Origin: Kribbella sp. NBC_01245
GTDB taxonomy: Bacteria > Actinomycetota > Actinomycetes > Propionibacteriales > Kribbellaceae
Direction of reading: 5' to 3'
Length of the DNA stretch: 64,000 nt
Assembly (NCBI RefSeq): GCF_036226525.1
Contig: NZ_CP108487.1
Coordinates: 3,162,001 to 3,226,000 of the forward strand
A model generated the notes under the pieces. It was not told where the DNA came from. It saw nothing but the letters and a program-made list of their open reading frames with translations, and ran no database searches. Shown piece by piece: positions 1 to 9,170 of the stretch (positions are counted from its first letter, which is position 1; each line of letters begins with the position of its first letter). A program made the position numbers and the translations under genes.

Positions 1-753
1 GCCGGTGAATGGGATCTGCTGAAGAACTGGTACGGACGCAACGGCCTCGACGGCAGCGGCCGCTGGGCCGACGCCGAGGTCGGACTGCCCGACGTCAACG
101 CCTACTGGAACCACTCCAGCAACATCGGCGGTGTCGTCTTCGGCCGCAACAACCAGAACTACTGGATCACCGGTACGGACGTCGTGGCGCACGAGTACGG
201 CCACGGTCTCGACGCCAAGACGCCGGGCGGCATCTCCGGTCACCCGGGTCAGGAGTCCGTCGCGGACATCTGGGGCGCGCTGACCGAGGCGTACCTCAAC
301 AACGCGAACGACAAGCCGGACTACGAGGTCGGCGAGCAGATCAACCTAGTCGGCAACGGGCCGATCCGCTACATGTACAACCCGTCGAGGGTCTCGGGCC
401 ACCCGAACTGCTACTCGACCAGCCTGCCGTCGTCCGTGCACGCCGCCGCCGGTCCGATGAACCACTGGTTCTACCTGCTTGCCGAGGGCACCAACCCGAC
501 CAACGGCCAGCCGGTCAGCCCGACCTGCAACAGCACCACGCTGACGGGTATCGGCATCAAGGAAGCCGGCCGCATCTTCTACAACGCGATGCTGCTCAAG
601 ACCTCGGGTATGAGCTACCCGAAGTGGCGCATCGCCACCCTCAACGCCGCGAAGAACCTCGACGCGACGTGCGCCAAGTACAACAAGGTCAAAGCCGCCT
701 GGGCCGCCGTGAACCTCGGCACCCAACCCGGCGAACCCACCTGCACCCCCTAA
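1..753 (+). CDS. Secreted zinc metallopeptidase, M4/M36-like (5' end outside window)
   Basis: The open frame runs from base 1 to the TAA at 751-753, so only the C-terminal ~250 residues are present. The zinc-binding HEYGH motif lies at bases 187-201 and is followed by [11 protein letters not shown]; the downstream QESVADIWG segment supplies the probable third zinc ligand (Glu), the arrangement seen in thermolysin-fold peptidases (M4/M36). Several Cys near the C-terminus fit an exported enzyme. The propeptide and signal peptide must lie upstream of the window. Family-level assignment between M4 and M36 is uncertain. A strong hairpin follows the stop. Confidence 0.85.
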   Translation, partial: AGEWDLLKNWYGRNGLDGSGRWADAEVGLPDVNAYWNHSSNIGGVVFGRNNQNYWITGTDVVAHEYGHGLDAKTPGGISGHPGQESVADIWGALTEAYLNNANDKPDYEVGEQINLVGNGPIRYMYNPSRVSGHPNCYSTSLPSSVHAAAGPMNHWFYLLAEGTNPTNGQPVSPTCNSTTLTGIGIKEAGRIFYNAMLLKTSGMSYPKWRIATLNAAKNLDATCAKYNKVKAAWAAVNLGTQPGEPTCTP

Positions 754-774
754 CCCCGATCCCTCCCCCAACCC

Positions 775-809
775 AGAGGCCCTCTCGCCCGCCCAACGAG
801 AGGGCCTCT
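775..809 (+). terminator. Hairpin terminator after the metallopeptidase gene
   Basis: Perfect 13-bp arms (775-787 and 797-809) around a 9-nt loop begin 22 nt after the stop codon. There is no long T-run, as is common for actinobacterial terminators. Confidence 0.75.
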
Positions 810-818
810 GCCTTTCCT

Positions 819-924
819 CCTTCCCTTGCATTCATCGGTCCGAATCCGCCCTCTCCCGTGTGCGTACCTGTACAGGTCCGCGGCGGCCAGAGGGCGGATT
901 CGGACCGATGAATGCAAGGGAAGG
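819..924. repeat. Long perfect inverted repeat (36-bp arms, 34-nt loop), copy 1
   Basis: Arms 819-854 and 889-924 are perfect reverse complements. The loop contains its own palindrome (ACCTGTACAGGT, 867-878). A second element at 11187-11289 has 35-bp arms whose sequence aligns with these (CCTTC, TTGCA, ATCGG, GCC blocks in the same order) and a loop with the same TACCTGT...CAGG core. It is much longer than needed for a terminator and lies between a terminator and the ArsR promoter. Function unknown. Confidence 0.9.
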
Positions 925-962
925 TTGACGGGGTCGGAGTCTGGGCTTATTGTCAACGTGTT

Positions 963-986
963 GGTTGATCAACGGATTGGTTGATT
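963..986 (+). promoter_or_regulatory. Probable ArsR operator upstream of the 987 gene
   Basis: The palindrome GTTGATCAAC (964-973) is followed by another half-site, GGTTGATT (979-986), 16 bp after the first GGTTGAT (963). This reaches the ATG at 987, so binding would block transcription or translation start. The second ArsR gene (27839) has the same half-site geometry with a different sequence. Confidence 0.5.
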
Positions 987-1346
987 ATGTCTCGCATGCA
1001 GGAGTCGCCCCTTGCCGATGGGGTGGAGGAGCGGCTGGATCGGGCGTTCACGGCGTTGGGGGATCCGGTTCGGCGGGCGTTGATCGCGCGGTTGTCGCGG
1101 GGCGAGGCGACGGTGAACGAATTGGCCGAGCCGTTCGCGATCACCAAGCAGGCCGTCTCGCGGCATATCCAGGTGCTCGAGGCCGCCGGTCTGATCACTC
1201 GCAGCCGGGACGGTCAGCGTCGGCCGTGCCACCTCGACCCGGTGATGCTCGAGGAGCTGACGAGCTGGATCGACCGATACCGCCTCGCCCTGGAAGACCA
1301 GCACCGCCGACTCGACGCCGTACTCGACAACCTGCGGAAAAGCTAA
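987..1346 (+). CDS. ArsR-family winged-helix repressor
   Basis: This 119-aa protein has the compact winged-helix fold of ArsR/SmtB regulators: ALGDPVRRALIARL, then NELAEPFAITKQAVSRHIQVLEAAGL as the helix-turn-helix, then a basic wing (RSRDGQRR). No Cys or His metal-site motif is visible, so it is of the metal-independent type that usually sits before SRPBCC genes. The start was set at ATG 987 rather than the in-frame TTG 981 because ATG is preferred and the operator-like repeats end there. The next gene starts 30 bp downstream, suggesting an operon with the SRPBCC-RibD_C fusion and the PNPOx-like gene. Confidence 0.9.
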   Translation: MSRMQESPLADGVEERLDRAFTALGDPVRRALIARLSRGEATVNELAEPFAITKQAVSRHIQVLEAAGLITRSRDGQRRPCHLDPVMLEELTSWIDRYRLALEDQHRRLDAVLDNLRKS

Positions 1347-1376
1347 GGAAACCCAAGCGGAGAAGGAGTCCAGACC

Positions 1377-2477
1377 ATGAGCCGCAAACCCACGACCATC
1401 ACCGCCCAACCCGGGACGCCGTTCATCGACGTGACCCGCGAGTTCGACGCGACGCCCGCACAACTGTGGCGGGCGTCGACGGACCCCGACCTGATCGCCC
1501 AATGGCTCGGGCCCCGCGGAGTCGAGATGCACGTCGAGCAGTACGACGTACGCCCGGGCGGCCGGTATCGGTATCTCCACCGTGATGCCGATGGCACCGA
1601 GTACGCCTTCCGGGGTGTGTTCCACGCCGCCACCGAGAACGAGCGAATCATCCAGACTTTCGAGTACGAGGGCTGGCCGGATGACGTCTGCCTGGAAACC
1701 CACCGCTTCGAGGATCTCGACGGGTCGACCCGGTTGCACACGCACTCGGTCTTCCCGTCGATCCAGGCGCGGGATACCGCGATCGAGTCCGGCATGGAGG
1801 ACGGCATCAACGACTCGATGGACCGCCTCGCGGAGGTGCTACAGGCCGGGCCGCCATCCCAACAAGCGCAGGTGATCGTCGATATCTCGATGTCGCTGGA
1901 CGGGTACGTCGCAGGCGCGGACGTCGATGCCGAGAACGGCCTCGGCGTGGGTGGCGAGGCCTTGCATGACTGGGCGATCGGCAAGAAGTCCGAACGGGAT
2001 GCCGAGATCCTGGAGCAGACCGTGGCCCGGACCGGCGCGGTGCTGATGGGACGCACCACCTTCGATATCGTCGACGGCCCGAACGGCTGGGGTGACGATG
2101 TCGGTTACGGCGCCGCGCACCAACCGCCCACACCGCCACCGGTATTTGTCGTCACCCACAAAGAGCCGGACCACGTACGCCTGGCCGACCGCTTCCGCTT
2201 TGTCACGGACGGCCTCGCCAGTGCTATCGAACAAGCGCGAACCGTTGCCGGGGACAAGGACATCGTGGTGATGGGAGGCGGCGCAGTCGCCGCCGAGTGC
2301 CTGCGCGCGGGACTGGCCGACGTACTCAGTCTGCACCTGGCGCCGGTTGTGCTCGGCGCGGGCACTCCCCTGTTCCAGGACCTCGATATCACGCAGTTCG
2401 AGCTGACCGACGCGATCACGACGCCGGCGGCGCAGCACCTCACGTACCGCGTTCGTAAGGGAGCCGACCATGACTGA
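1377..2477 (+). CDS. SRPBCC (AHSA1)-RibD_C/dihydrofolate-reductase-like fusion protein
   Basis: The 366-aa product has two complete domains. Residues about 10-160 are an SRPBCC/AHSA1 fold (VTREFDATPAQLWRASTDP, then QWLGPRG, FEDLDGSTRLHTH). Residues about 163-363 are a RibD C-terminal/DHFR-like domain (VDISMSLDGYVAG, VLMGRTTFDIV, VVMGGGAVAAECLRAGL, LHLAPVVLGAGTPLF). Both usually occur as separate proteins behind ArsR regulators. There is no stop or frameshift at the joint near residue 162. The upstream sequence has an aggag-type ribosome site. The gene overlaps the next by 8 bp, so translation is coupled. Substrate unknown; the reductase part probably uses NADPH. Confidence 0.88.
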   Translation: MSRKPTTITAQPGTPFIDVTREFDATPAQLWRASTDPDLIAQWLGPRGVEMHVEQYDVRPGGRYRYLHRDADGTEYAFRGVFHAATENERIIQTFEYEGWPDDVCLETHRFEDLDGSTRLHTHSVFPSIQARDTAIESGMEDGINDSMDRLAEVLQAGPPSQQAQVIVDISMSLDGYVAGADVDAENGLGVGGEALHDWAIGKKSERDAEILEQTVARTGAVLMGRTTFDIVDGPNGWGDDVGYGAAHQPPTPPPVFVVTHKEPDHVRLADRFRFVTDGLASAIEQARTVAGDKDIVVMGGGAVAAECLRAGLADVLSLHLAPVVLGAGTPLFQDLDITQFELTDAITTPAAQHLTYRVRKGADHD

Positions 2478-2940
2478 GCCCGCCGACATCGCCCGCGAGG
2501 TGATCACCACGAACCGCTATATGGTTCTCGGCACGGCCGACGCCGATGGCAATCCGTGGGTCACGCCGGTCTACTTCACGGCTGACGAGTTCACCGACTT
2601 CTACTGGGTGTCCTCGCCGACAACGTTGCATTCGGCGAACGTCGCCGTACGGCCCCGCATCAGCATCGCGATCTTCGATTCGACCGTACGAATCGGTGGC
2701 GCCCAGGCCGTCTACATGACCGCCTCGGCCGCCTTGGTGCCGGACGACGAGCTCGAGGCGGCTGCCGCGATCTACAACTCGTCATTGCCCACGGAGAAAC
2801 GCATCGAACCCGCGGAACTCCGTGCTCCCGGGCTGTTCCGCCTCTATCGCGCGACCGCCAGCGAGCACTCGATCCTCATCCGCGGCGGCGACCCACGCTA
2901 CGGCCGCGGCGCCGACTCCCGCCTCCGCGTCACGCTCTAA
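2470..2940 (+). CDS. Pyridoxamine 5'-phosphate oxidase-like flavin-binding protein
   Basis: This 156-aa protein starts with an N-terminal helix, then RYMVLGTADADGNPWVTPVYFTAD, the split-barrel core of the PNPOx-like superfamily that binds FMN or F420. Residues 45-110 continue the barrel (FYWVSSPTTLHSANV, SIAIFDST). It is probably an oxidoreductase or flavin carrier; true pyridoxamine oxidase activity is not implied. Its ATG lies inside the end of the fusion gene, making it the third gene of the ArsR operon. Confidence 0.85.
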   Translation: MTEPADIAREVITTNRYMVLGTADADGNPWVTPVYFTADEFTDFYWVSSPTTLHSANVAVRPRISIAIFDSTVRIGGAQAVYMTASAALVPDDELEAAAAIYNSSLPTEKRIEPAELRAPGLFRLYRATASEHSILIRGGDPRYGRGADSRLRVTL

Positions 2941-2973
2941 CGCCCACGTGTGTTGACGATACAAGCACCAGGC

Positions 2974-3183
2974 CTAAGGGATGTCGCGATGTTCCTCCAC
3001 CGACGTGTGCGAGGTGTGCGAACGCTGGCTGTTCATCAGCAGAGCGATCGCGAGCCCAAGCGCACCCGCGCCCATCAAGATGTAACCGACCATCGTCAGG
3101 TCGACGCCACTGATGCGATCCGTCACCGCGAACGCCAGCACACCGCCGACCGCCAGCAGGAAAATCCCGACACCAATACCCAT
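2974..3183 (-). CDS. DUF6458-like small membrane protein
   Basis: A 69-aa protein with two hydrophobic segments (GIGVGIFLLAVGGVLAFAV and VGYILMGAGALGLAIALLM) joined by a TDRISGVDL loop, the pattern of the small actinobacterial DUF6458 family. The start at 3183 is fixed by a strong GAGGAGG site just upstream; the open frame extends further but that extension is not protein-like. Role unknown. Confidence 0.8.
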   Translation of the reverse strand: MGIGVGIFLLAVGGVLAFAVTDRISGVDLTMVGYILMGAGALGLAIALLMNSQRSHTSHTSVEEHRDIP

Positions 3184-3250
3184 CACGAGCCTCCTCAGTT
3201 GCTCGGAGCTGCCAAAGCACCTCCCCCCTTGGAGTACCCGCCACCAAACC

Positions 3251-3285
3251 CGTCTGGAGAACCTCGGCACGAGGCCCTCCAGACG
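3251..3285 (-). terminator. Hairpin terminator for the BNR/sialidase-like gene
   Basis: Arms 3251-3259 (CGTCTGGAG) and 3277-3285 pair perfectly, with an inner CCTCG/CGAGG stem. It starts about 10 nt after the minus-strand stop at 3294. Confidence 0.65.
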
Positions 3286-3293
3286 GTCAGGCG

Positions 3294-5144
3294 TCAGCGG
3301 ATGGCGCCGTAGATGTTTTGGTCGAGGCCGCCTGCGTTGGGGCAGGTGTCTGGGCCGAAGGTGCCGTCGGGGTTGGCGGCACGGCATTGCAGTACGTCGA
3401 AGCCGTCCACGCCGTCGACCGGATAGCGCGGGTCGTTGCCCGCGACAACGTCCCGGTGATCCGTCCAGGTCATGAACGCGGTCGTGCCAGAGGCCGCGAT
3501 GTAGTTGTAGTCGCCGAAGAACGGCACATCGCGATCACCGAACTGCTCGTACTGCGGCATCGTGTTGACCGTGCTCACCTGGCTGACCACCCAGCTAGCA
3601 CCGCCGTTCGCCGACGTGGCGTAGAAGGCGGCGAGGCCCGGAGGTCCTGCCACCGCGCCGGGCGGATTCGCTGCCACCGCACGGTTCCCGACCGGCACAC
3701 TACGGAAATCGCGCCCGCCCGGGCCGACCACCGCGTCGTACCGGCTGTCCTGCCAGACCGCGTGCAACCGGCCGGCTTCGGCCACGATGTCGGGGAAGTA
3801 CTGGTGGCCAACGGCCTGCGCGTCGATGCGCGAAGGCGCGGACCACGTCGAACCACCCGTCGTCGTACGGATGAGGTAGACCGAGGCCTGGCTTCCGACG
3901 CCCTCCGAGATCGTGCCGTACGTCGACCCGGTAGACGTCTCCGAACCGGGCACGCTCGCGTCGAACACCACGAACACCTCGTCGGGATCACCGGACGCCG
4001 TCGGGTCGGCGGTGATCCGGACCTGGGTATTCATCCGGTGGAACACGTAACCCGACTGGCAGGCGAATGGGCCATCCCCGCAGTCGCGCGCGAACGCCCG
4101 CGGCTCCGGCGATGCGCACGCGCCGAGAGTGCCGTCGCCGACGAGGCAGGCGTTGTACTTGGCCTGGCCGTACGCGGCGGGCGAAACGGTCTGATCGCCC
4201 GGGTCCCAGCCGATGAACTCAGCGGCCACGGCCGGCTTGCTGAACGACTTGCCACCATTGGTCGACTTCACCCAGGCGACGCCGTTGTTCTGCATTTGGC
4301 CCGTACCCGCGTCGAATTGGCGCCAGGCAACGTGCACGTCACCGTTGCGGGTGACCGCGATATCGCAGAACTGGCTACCGTGCACCGATTCCGAGACCTT
4401 TTGGGTGCGGAAGCTGCGCCCACCGTCGGCCGAAGTCGCCACGAAGACCCCATTATTGGGGCCGCTCGCGGTGAACCGCGCCCAGCACACGTAGACGTTC
4501 CCGGCGTACGGGCTGTCGGCGCCGCGGTCCACCTCGATCAGGATCTTGTCGTGGAACAAGCCCAGGAAGATCGGGCTCGGCGTCCCCCGCTCGACCAGCG
4601 TCGTGAACTGGTACGACGGACTCGCGCCGCCGGGCCAGCCGTAGCGCGCGACCCAGATCGAACCGAGTCCCGGCTTGGCCCGGTTGAAGCCGATCCCCGC
4701 GTAGTAGACGTGGCCATTGTTGTCCCAGGCCTGCACCGGGTCACCCGCGTTGGTGACGCCGATTCGGTTCAGGGGCGACGCCGTACCAGCCGGTGAGGTG
4801 TCACCGGGATAGCCCGGCAACAGGCTATTGGTCCAGGTCGAACCGCCCGTGGCCGAGTAGTAGAAGCCCGCCCAGGTCCCACCGGCCGTCGGAACCGTGC
4901 AGTAGTCGTTGGCCCCTGCGGTCAGTAGCGCCGGATTGTGCGGGGCAATACTCGCGGCCGGCTCGTTCTGCTGCCGGTTGTTGATCGAGCAGGCGGCCAG
5001 CACCGGATCGGTACCACCGTCGTAGCGCACGTACGTCTGGTCGGATACCGCCACATCTCCCGGCAGCGCCGCATCGGCCGGTACGGACAACAACGGCAAC
5101 GCCAATCCGGCCGAGACAAACCCGGCCAACAGCAAGCGCTTCAC
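3294..5144 (-). CDS. Secreted BNR-repeat (sialidase-like beta-propeller) protein
   Basis: This 616-aa protein starts with a clear signal peptide (MKRLLLAGFVSAGLALPLLS, then ADA before the mature protein) from a GTG start. The body has repeated S-x-D/N-G-G-x-S-W/F Asp-box motifs (ATGGSTWTNS, SADGGRSFRT, STNGGKSF, TTGGSTWSAP, SANGGASWVV), the mark of BNR/sialidase propellers. No clear Arg triad and Tyr/Glu set of a true sialidase could be confirmed, so a binding or non-sialidase glycoside role is possible. It is monocistronic, ending in a hairpin. Confidence 0.85.
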   Translation of the reverse strand: MKRLLLAGFVSAGLALPLLSVPADAALPGDVAVSDQTYVRYDGGTDPVLAACSINNRQQNEPAASIAPHNPALLTAGANDYCTVPTAGGTWAGFYYSATGGSTWTNSLLPGYPGDTSPAGTASPLNRIGVTNAGDPVQAWDNNGHVYYAGIGFNRAKPGLGSIWVARYGWPGGASPSYQFTTLVERGTPSPIFLGLFHDKILIEVDRGADSPYAGNVYVCWARFTASGPNNGVFVATSADGGRSFRTQKVSESVHGSQFCDIAVTRNGDVHVAWRQFDAGTGQMQNNGVAWVKSTNGGKSFSKPAVAAEFIGWDPGDQTVSPAAYGQAKYNACLVGDGTLGACASPEPRAFARDCGDGPFACQSGYVFHRMNTQVRITADPTASGDPDEVFVVFDASVPGSETSTGSTYGTISEGVGSQASVYLIRTTTGGSTWSAPSRIDAQAVGHQYFPDIVAEAGRLHAVWQDSRYDAVVGPGGRDFRSVPVGNRAVAANPPGAVAGPPGLAAFYATSANGGASWVVSQVSTVNTMPQYEQFGDRDVPFFGDYNYIAASGTTAFMTWTDHRDVVAGNDPRYPVDGVDGFDVLQCRAANPDGTFGPDTCPNAGGLDQNIYGAIR

Positions 5145-5265
5145 GATTACGCCCCCATGGTTCTAGCCCCCGAGAAATGCGACCAGGATCGGCCATCCGC
5201 AGTACGGGCGACCGATATAGAGACACACACCTCACCCCAAAGGACACGCCCGGGTCGGCCTGCTG

Positions 5266-8031
5266 TCAACCGCTCGTCTCCGCGTGCTCGGCAAGCAACA
5301 CGGTCCGTGCGGACTGGTAATGACAGCCGGCGGCGTCAAACGCGGCTGCCGTGGCGAGCAGCGCCTCCTGGTCGGCGTCGAGCAGGGCTTGAGCTCTCTC
5401 CACCATGGCACCGGCGACCGGGTTACCGGCCACGATGGTCCGCGCCTCGGCCACCCGGTCACGCGCAAAGGGGCTGCCGGCAAGCACTGCGGCCTCGGCG
5501 CGCAGCGCGACGTACCAGTGGTGCCAGATCCAGGTGACCCATTTCCACACCTCCCAGGGCTCGGGCGCCATCCGCTCCATCGCCTCCGCTACCTGCCCGT
5601 GGTGCAGCAACAGCATCGCGTCGAAGATCGCGCCGTAGCCATAGGTCTGTTCCCGTTCAGCACCGAGCTGATCCAGGATCTCCAGCCATTCACGCCGGGT
5701 GTCATCGTCGTCGCGGAGGCCGTGGATCATCGCCACCGCGGCCACCGCGGGACCGAGGAACGACCGGGCGGGACTGCCTGCGCGCCGCCACGCATCGAGG
5801 AACCGGACGCTGCCGGTGAGCACCTCGTCGACGTTGCCCGCCAAGGCATCCGCGACCAGCAGCCAACTCATGGCGCGGTGCCCGACCTCGGCCAGCAACG
5901 GATGATCGGCGAGTTGCCGTGCCCACTGGCGAGCCCCCGCCAGGTCGCCGGTACCAAGGCCGGCCTCGGCGGCTTCACCGAGCGCCTCGATCAGCTCATG
6001 GGTAGCGGCCGGCGTATTCGGTGTGGACGACAGCACCTTGACCCGGCGCTGGGCCGTGGCGGCTGCGGCAAACGTGTCGCTGGCCCAGCTCAGGGCGCAG
6101 GTCAGTACGTCGAGCGCGGCGGATTCGGCGACCGGATCGCCCGTACGGTGGGTCAGTTCGACAGCCCGTTCGGCGCTCGCGACCGTCTCCGGGATGGCGT
6201 TGCCGGGTGCTTCCTGGCCGGCGGTGATCGCGGCCGTGAGCGCCTGCGCGGCTTCGGCCAACGCCACCATGGCCTGTGCGGCCGAGTCCTCGCCGGCCAG
6301 TTCCCGCGCATCCGTGATGAGCGCCGCAATCTCTTCCGGTGGCAACGGCCGTACGAACTTGTCCGGGAAGCGGTACGCGGTGGTGGCCATGGTCGCCAGG
6401 TCACACGCAGCGGCGGCGTTGTCCCCGGCACTGCGGGCGGATTCGGCAGCCGCGCGGTAGAGGTCGTACATGTCGTCACCGCGCATCCGGCAGCCGGCCA
6501 CGGCGGCGGCGTGCCGAAGTGCGGCAGCGGCCGAGCCGGGGTCTTCGGCGAACGAGGCCGCCTGCTCATACCGCTGCTGGGATTCGCCGATGAGGTTGCG
6601 GGTGAACGTCAGCTCCGCAAGGTGGTGGGCGAGTCGGTACGCGTCGGCGCGCTGCTCCGGCTCCTGCGCCGCCCAAGCCAGGGCGGCGCGAAGGTCGTCG
6701 GCGATCGCGTCGAACTTGGGCCGCCAGTCCTCTCCGACCACTGCCAGGCCGGCCGCCTTGCTCAGGCACCAGCGAAGGTGCCGGGATCGAACGTCGGCCA
6801 GCTCACCGGCCTCGGCGAGCTGCTCCGTCGCGTACTGCCGGATGGTCTCCAGCGCCCGGTACGTCGTACCGCGCGGTGATGCCGTCACCACCAGCAGGCT
6901 CTGCTCGGCGAGCCGGGCCAGGCCATCGGCGACCAGGAATTCCTCGGTCTCGGCCACCTCCCCCGCCGCGGCAGCGGTGAAAGGCGCCGCGAACACCGAC
7001 ACCTGGCGCAAGAGCACGCGGTCGGCAGGCTCTAGCAGCGCATGGCTCCAGTCCAGCGCCGCCCGCACCGAACGGTGCCGTTCATCGGCACGGAAGCCGC
7101 CGGTGAGCATGCGGAGCGGGTGGGACAGGGCAGCGGTGATGCCGTCGAGCCCGAGCGAGTGATACCGCGCCGCGGCCAGCTCGATCGCCAGCGCCATTCC
7201 GTCCAGCCGCTCACAGATGGCGACGATCTGGTCGCGCAGTGGTGAATCCAGCGGCCGGCCCACCGCGTCCGCCCGATCCATGAACAACGCGACCGCGTCG
7301 GATTCACCGTCGACGGGCAGCGACAGCGGCGGGACCTGGTACACCCGTTCGAACGGCACCATCAGCCGGGCCCGGCTGGTCGCCAGCACGGTCAGTCGAG
7401 GGCAGTTCGCCAGCAGTAGCTCGAGAAACAGCGCCACCCCGTCCAGCACTTGCTCACAGTTGTCCAGCACCAGCAAGGTATGACGGTCGGCCAGCGCGGC
7501 GACCACGGATTCGGTCATGTCACGGCCAGGCTGCTCGCCGAGGCCGAGCGTGCCGGCGACAGCGGTCGCGATCATGCCCGGATCCGTGACCGGGACGAGG
7601 TCGACGAACCACACGCCGTCGGAGTACTCACCGGTTGCGTCCGCGGCCACCGCCAACGCGAGCCGGGTCTTGCCCACTCCACCGGGACCGACCGCGGTCA
7701 CCTGGCGCTGTGCCGTGAGCATCTCGGTCAGCGCTGCCTGCTCGCTCACGCGGCCGATGAACGAGGTCAGCGGGGCCGGAAGAGCCGGTGCCGGGTGGTG
7801 GGACGGAGCGGCGCCGGTCGGCTCGGGCGTGCGATGGGCGAGCGCCCGCCGATCCGGCACCTCCAGCTTGCGCAGCAGCGAGGAGACGTGACTCTCCACG
7901 GTACGCACCGAGATGAATAGCCGGGCCGCGATCTCCGCGTTGCTGAGATGAGCTCCGACCAAGGTCAGAACCTCGGCTTCCCGAGGCGAGATGTCCACTG
8001 CTGTTGCCACTGCCCCATCTTGCCGCATCAC
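5266..8031 (-). CDS. LuxR-type HTH regulator with NB-ARC/AAA ATPase and TPR-like region
   Basis: The 921-aa protein carries its GerE/LuxR helix-turn-helix at the N-terminus (residues ~13-65: SPREAEVLTLV, SNAEIAARLFISVRTVESHVSSLL), followed by an ATPase with Walker A GPGGVGKTR (~residue 117) and Walker B TLLVLDNCEQ, then a long helical repeat region. This is the layout of large ATP-dependent actinobacterial regulators. A shorter start at GTG 8010 (VATAVDIS) is possible. It is divergent from the VOC-family gene at 8159 and may control it. Confidence 0.88.
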   Translation of the reverse strand: MMRQDGAVATAVDISPREAEVLTLVGAHLSNAEIAARLFISVRTVESHVSSLLRKLEVPDRRALAHRTPEPTGAAPSHHPAPALPAPLTSFIGRVSEQAALTEMLTAQRQVTAVGPGGVGKTRLALAVAADATGEYSDGVWFVDLVPVTDPGMIATAVAGTLGLGEQPGRDMTESVVAALADRHTLLVLDNCEQVLDGVALFLELLLANCPRLTVLATSRARLMVPFERVYQVPPLSLPVDGESDAVALFMDRADAVGRPLDSPLRDQIVAICERLDGMALAIELAAARYHSLGLDGITAALSHPLRMLTGGFRADERHRSVRAALDWSHALLEPADRVLLRQVSVFAAPFTAAAAGEVAETEEFLVADGLARLAEQSLLVVTASPRGTTYRALETIRQYATEQLAEAGELADVRSRHLRWCLSKAAGLAVVGEDWRPKFDAIADDLRAALAWAAQEPEQRADAYRLAHHLAELTFTRNLIGESQQRYEQAASFAEDPGSAAAALRHAAAVAGCRMRGDDMYDLYRAAAESARSAGDNAAAACDLATMATTAYRFPDKFVRPLPPEEIAALITDARELAGEDSAAQAMVALAEAAQALTAAITAGQEAPGNAIPETVASAERAVELTHRTGDPVAESAALDVLTCALSWASDTFAAAATAQRRVKVLSSTPNTPAATHELIEALGEAAEAGLGTGDLAGARQWARQLADHPLLAEVGHRAMSWLLVADALAGNVDEVLTGSVRFLDAWRRAGSPARSFLGPAVAAVAMIHGLRDDDDTRREWLEILDQLGAEREQTYGYGAIFDAMLLLHHGQVAEAMERMAPEPWEVWKWVTWIWHHWYVALRAEAAVLAGSPFARDRVAEARTIVAGNPVAGAMVERAQALLDADQEALLATAAAFDAAGCHYQSARTVLLAEHAETSG

Positions 8032-8158
8032 TCCGAGGCGCGTTCCGTACGCACCGATCCGTAGAACGTTCCGTGGTCACCACGGATGTGGGCAGGGCAT
8101 GCCGGGAGCAAAGCTGTGACTACGAAAACAGCGAGGCCCTCAACCACAAGGAGTGAGC

Positions 8159-8506
8159 ATGACCACTCAGGGAATCAAGACCGTGCTGCACCCCGTGTCC
8201 GACCTCGCAGCATCCAAGGCTGTGTATGCGGCCCTGCTCGGGATCGAGCCGCAGACCGACTCGTCGTACTACGTCGGCTTCGACACCGAGGGCCAGCACA
8301 TCGGCCTGGTGCCCGGGGGTGGACCGCAGGGCATGACCTCACCGGTGTCGTACTGGCACGTGCCGGACATCGAGGCGAAGTTGGCCGAGGTGATCGCCGC
8401 CGGCGCCACCGTGACCGAGGCCGCGCACGAGGTTGGCGGCGGCCGCCTGGTGGCCACCGTCATCGATCCCGACGGCAACGTCCTCGGACTCCTTCAAGAC
8501 CGCTAA
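8159..8506 (+). CDS. VOC-family (glyoxalase/bleomycin-resistance fold) protein, single domain
   Basis: This 115-aa protein opens with IKTVLHPVSDLAASKAVYAALLG, the first beta-alpha-beta module of the VOC fold, and ends with VIDPDGNVLGLLQD, where the conserved acidic metal-site residue normally lies. ATG 8159 was chosen over the in-frame GTG 8153 because it sits 6 nt after AAGGAG. It is followed at 30 bp by a second VOC gene and then a DUF1801 gene. Substrate unknown. Confidence 0.88.
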   Translation: MTTQGIKTVLHPVSDLAASKAVYAALLGIEPQTDSSYYVGFDTEGQHIGLVPGGGPQGMTSPVSYWHVPDIEAKLAEVIAAGATVTEAAHEVGGGRLVATVIDPDGNVLGLLQDR

Positions 8507-8535
8507 AACCCACTTCGCTAGAAAAGGAACCCGCC

Positions 8536-9135
8536 ATGACCACGTTCGAATCAGTCACCCTCGAAGCTCCCGACACCACCGCCGCCGCCTTCTACAACGC
8601 TCTCGGTCTGGCCCCTTACGTGAACGTCCGCGCCTCGGATGCACCGAGCACCGGCTTCCGTGGATTCGCACTGTCACTCGTGATGTCGCAGCCGGGCAAC
8701 GTCGACGCGATCATCAACGCCGCCGTCGAGGCCGGCGCCACCACGCTGAAGCCGGCCACGAAGAGCTTCTGGGGGTACGGCGGCGTCGTACAGGCCCCGG
8801 ACGGAACGCTGCTCAAGGTCGCTACCTCGGCCAAGAAGGACAGCGGCCCGGTAAGCCGGCAGATCGACCAGGTCACGCTCCTGCTGGGAGTGGTGGACGT
8901 CAAGGCGAGCAAGCGCTTCTACGTCGACCAGGGCCTGCCCGTGGCGAAGAGCTTTGGCGGAAAGTACGTCGAGTTCAGCACTACGTCGGCCGTCTCGCTG
9001 GCGCTCTACCCGCGCCGCGCGCTCGCCAAGGACGCTGGCGTCTCCGAGGACGGCACCGGTTCGCACCGGATCGTGCTCCGCAGCGACGCGAGCGTCCTGA
9101 CCGACCCGGACGGATTCGTCTGGGAAGCCGCCTGA
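8536..9135 (+). CDS. VOC-family glyoxalase-like protein, two modules
   Basis: A 199-aa protein starting MTTFESVTLEAPDTTAAAFY, preceded by AAAAGGAA. It contains two VOC modules: residues 1-105 and 108-199 (QIDQVTLLLGVVDVKASKRFYVDQGLP, ending SVLTDPDGFVWEAA). It is longer than its upstream neighbour and only distantly similar, so the pair is not a simple recent duplication. Probably co-transcribed with 8159 and 9171. Confidence 0.85.
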   Translation: MTTFESVTLEAPDTTAAAFYNALGLAPYVNVRASDAPSTGFRGFALSLVMSQPGNVDAIINAAVEAGATTLKPATKSFWGYGGVVQAPDGTLLKVATSAKKDSGPVSRQIDQVTLLLGVVDVKASKRFYVDQGLPVAKSFGGKYVEFSTTSAVSLALYPRRALAKDAGVSEDGTGSHRIVLRSDASVLTDPDGFVWEAA

Positions 9136-9170
9136 GTCATCCATCACGTTTCTTGAACAGGAGTACGACC

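Noticed and set aside
3318..4796. 492-codon open frame antisense to the BNR/sialidase-like gene
   Set aside because: Arg/His-rich shadow of a GC-rich gene with a signal peptide and Asp-boxes on the other strand.
5284..6879. 531-codon open frame antisense to the LuxR-ATPase gene
   Set aside because: No domain motifs; the opposite strand has complete HTH and ATPase motifs.
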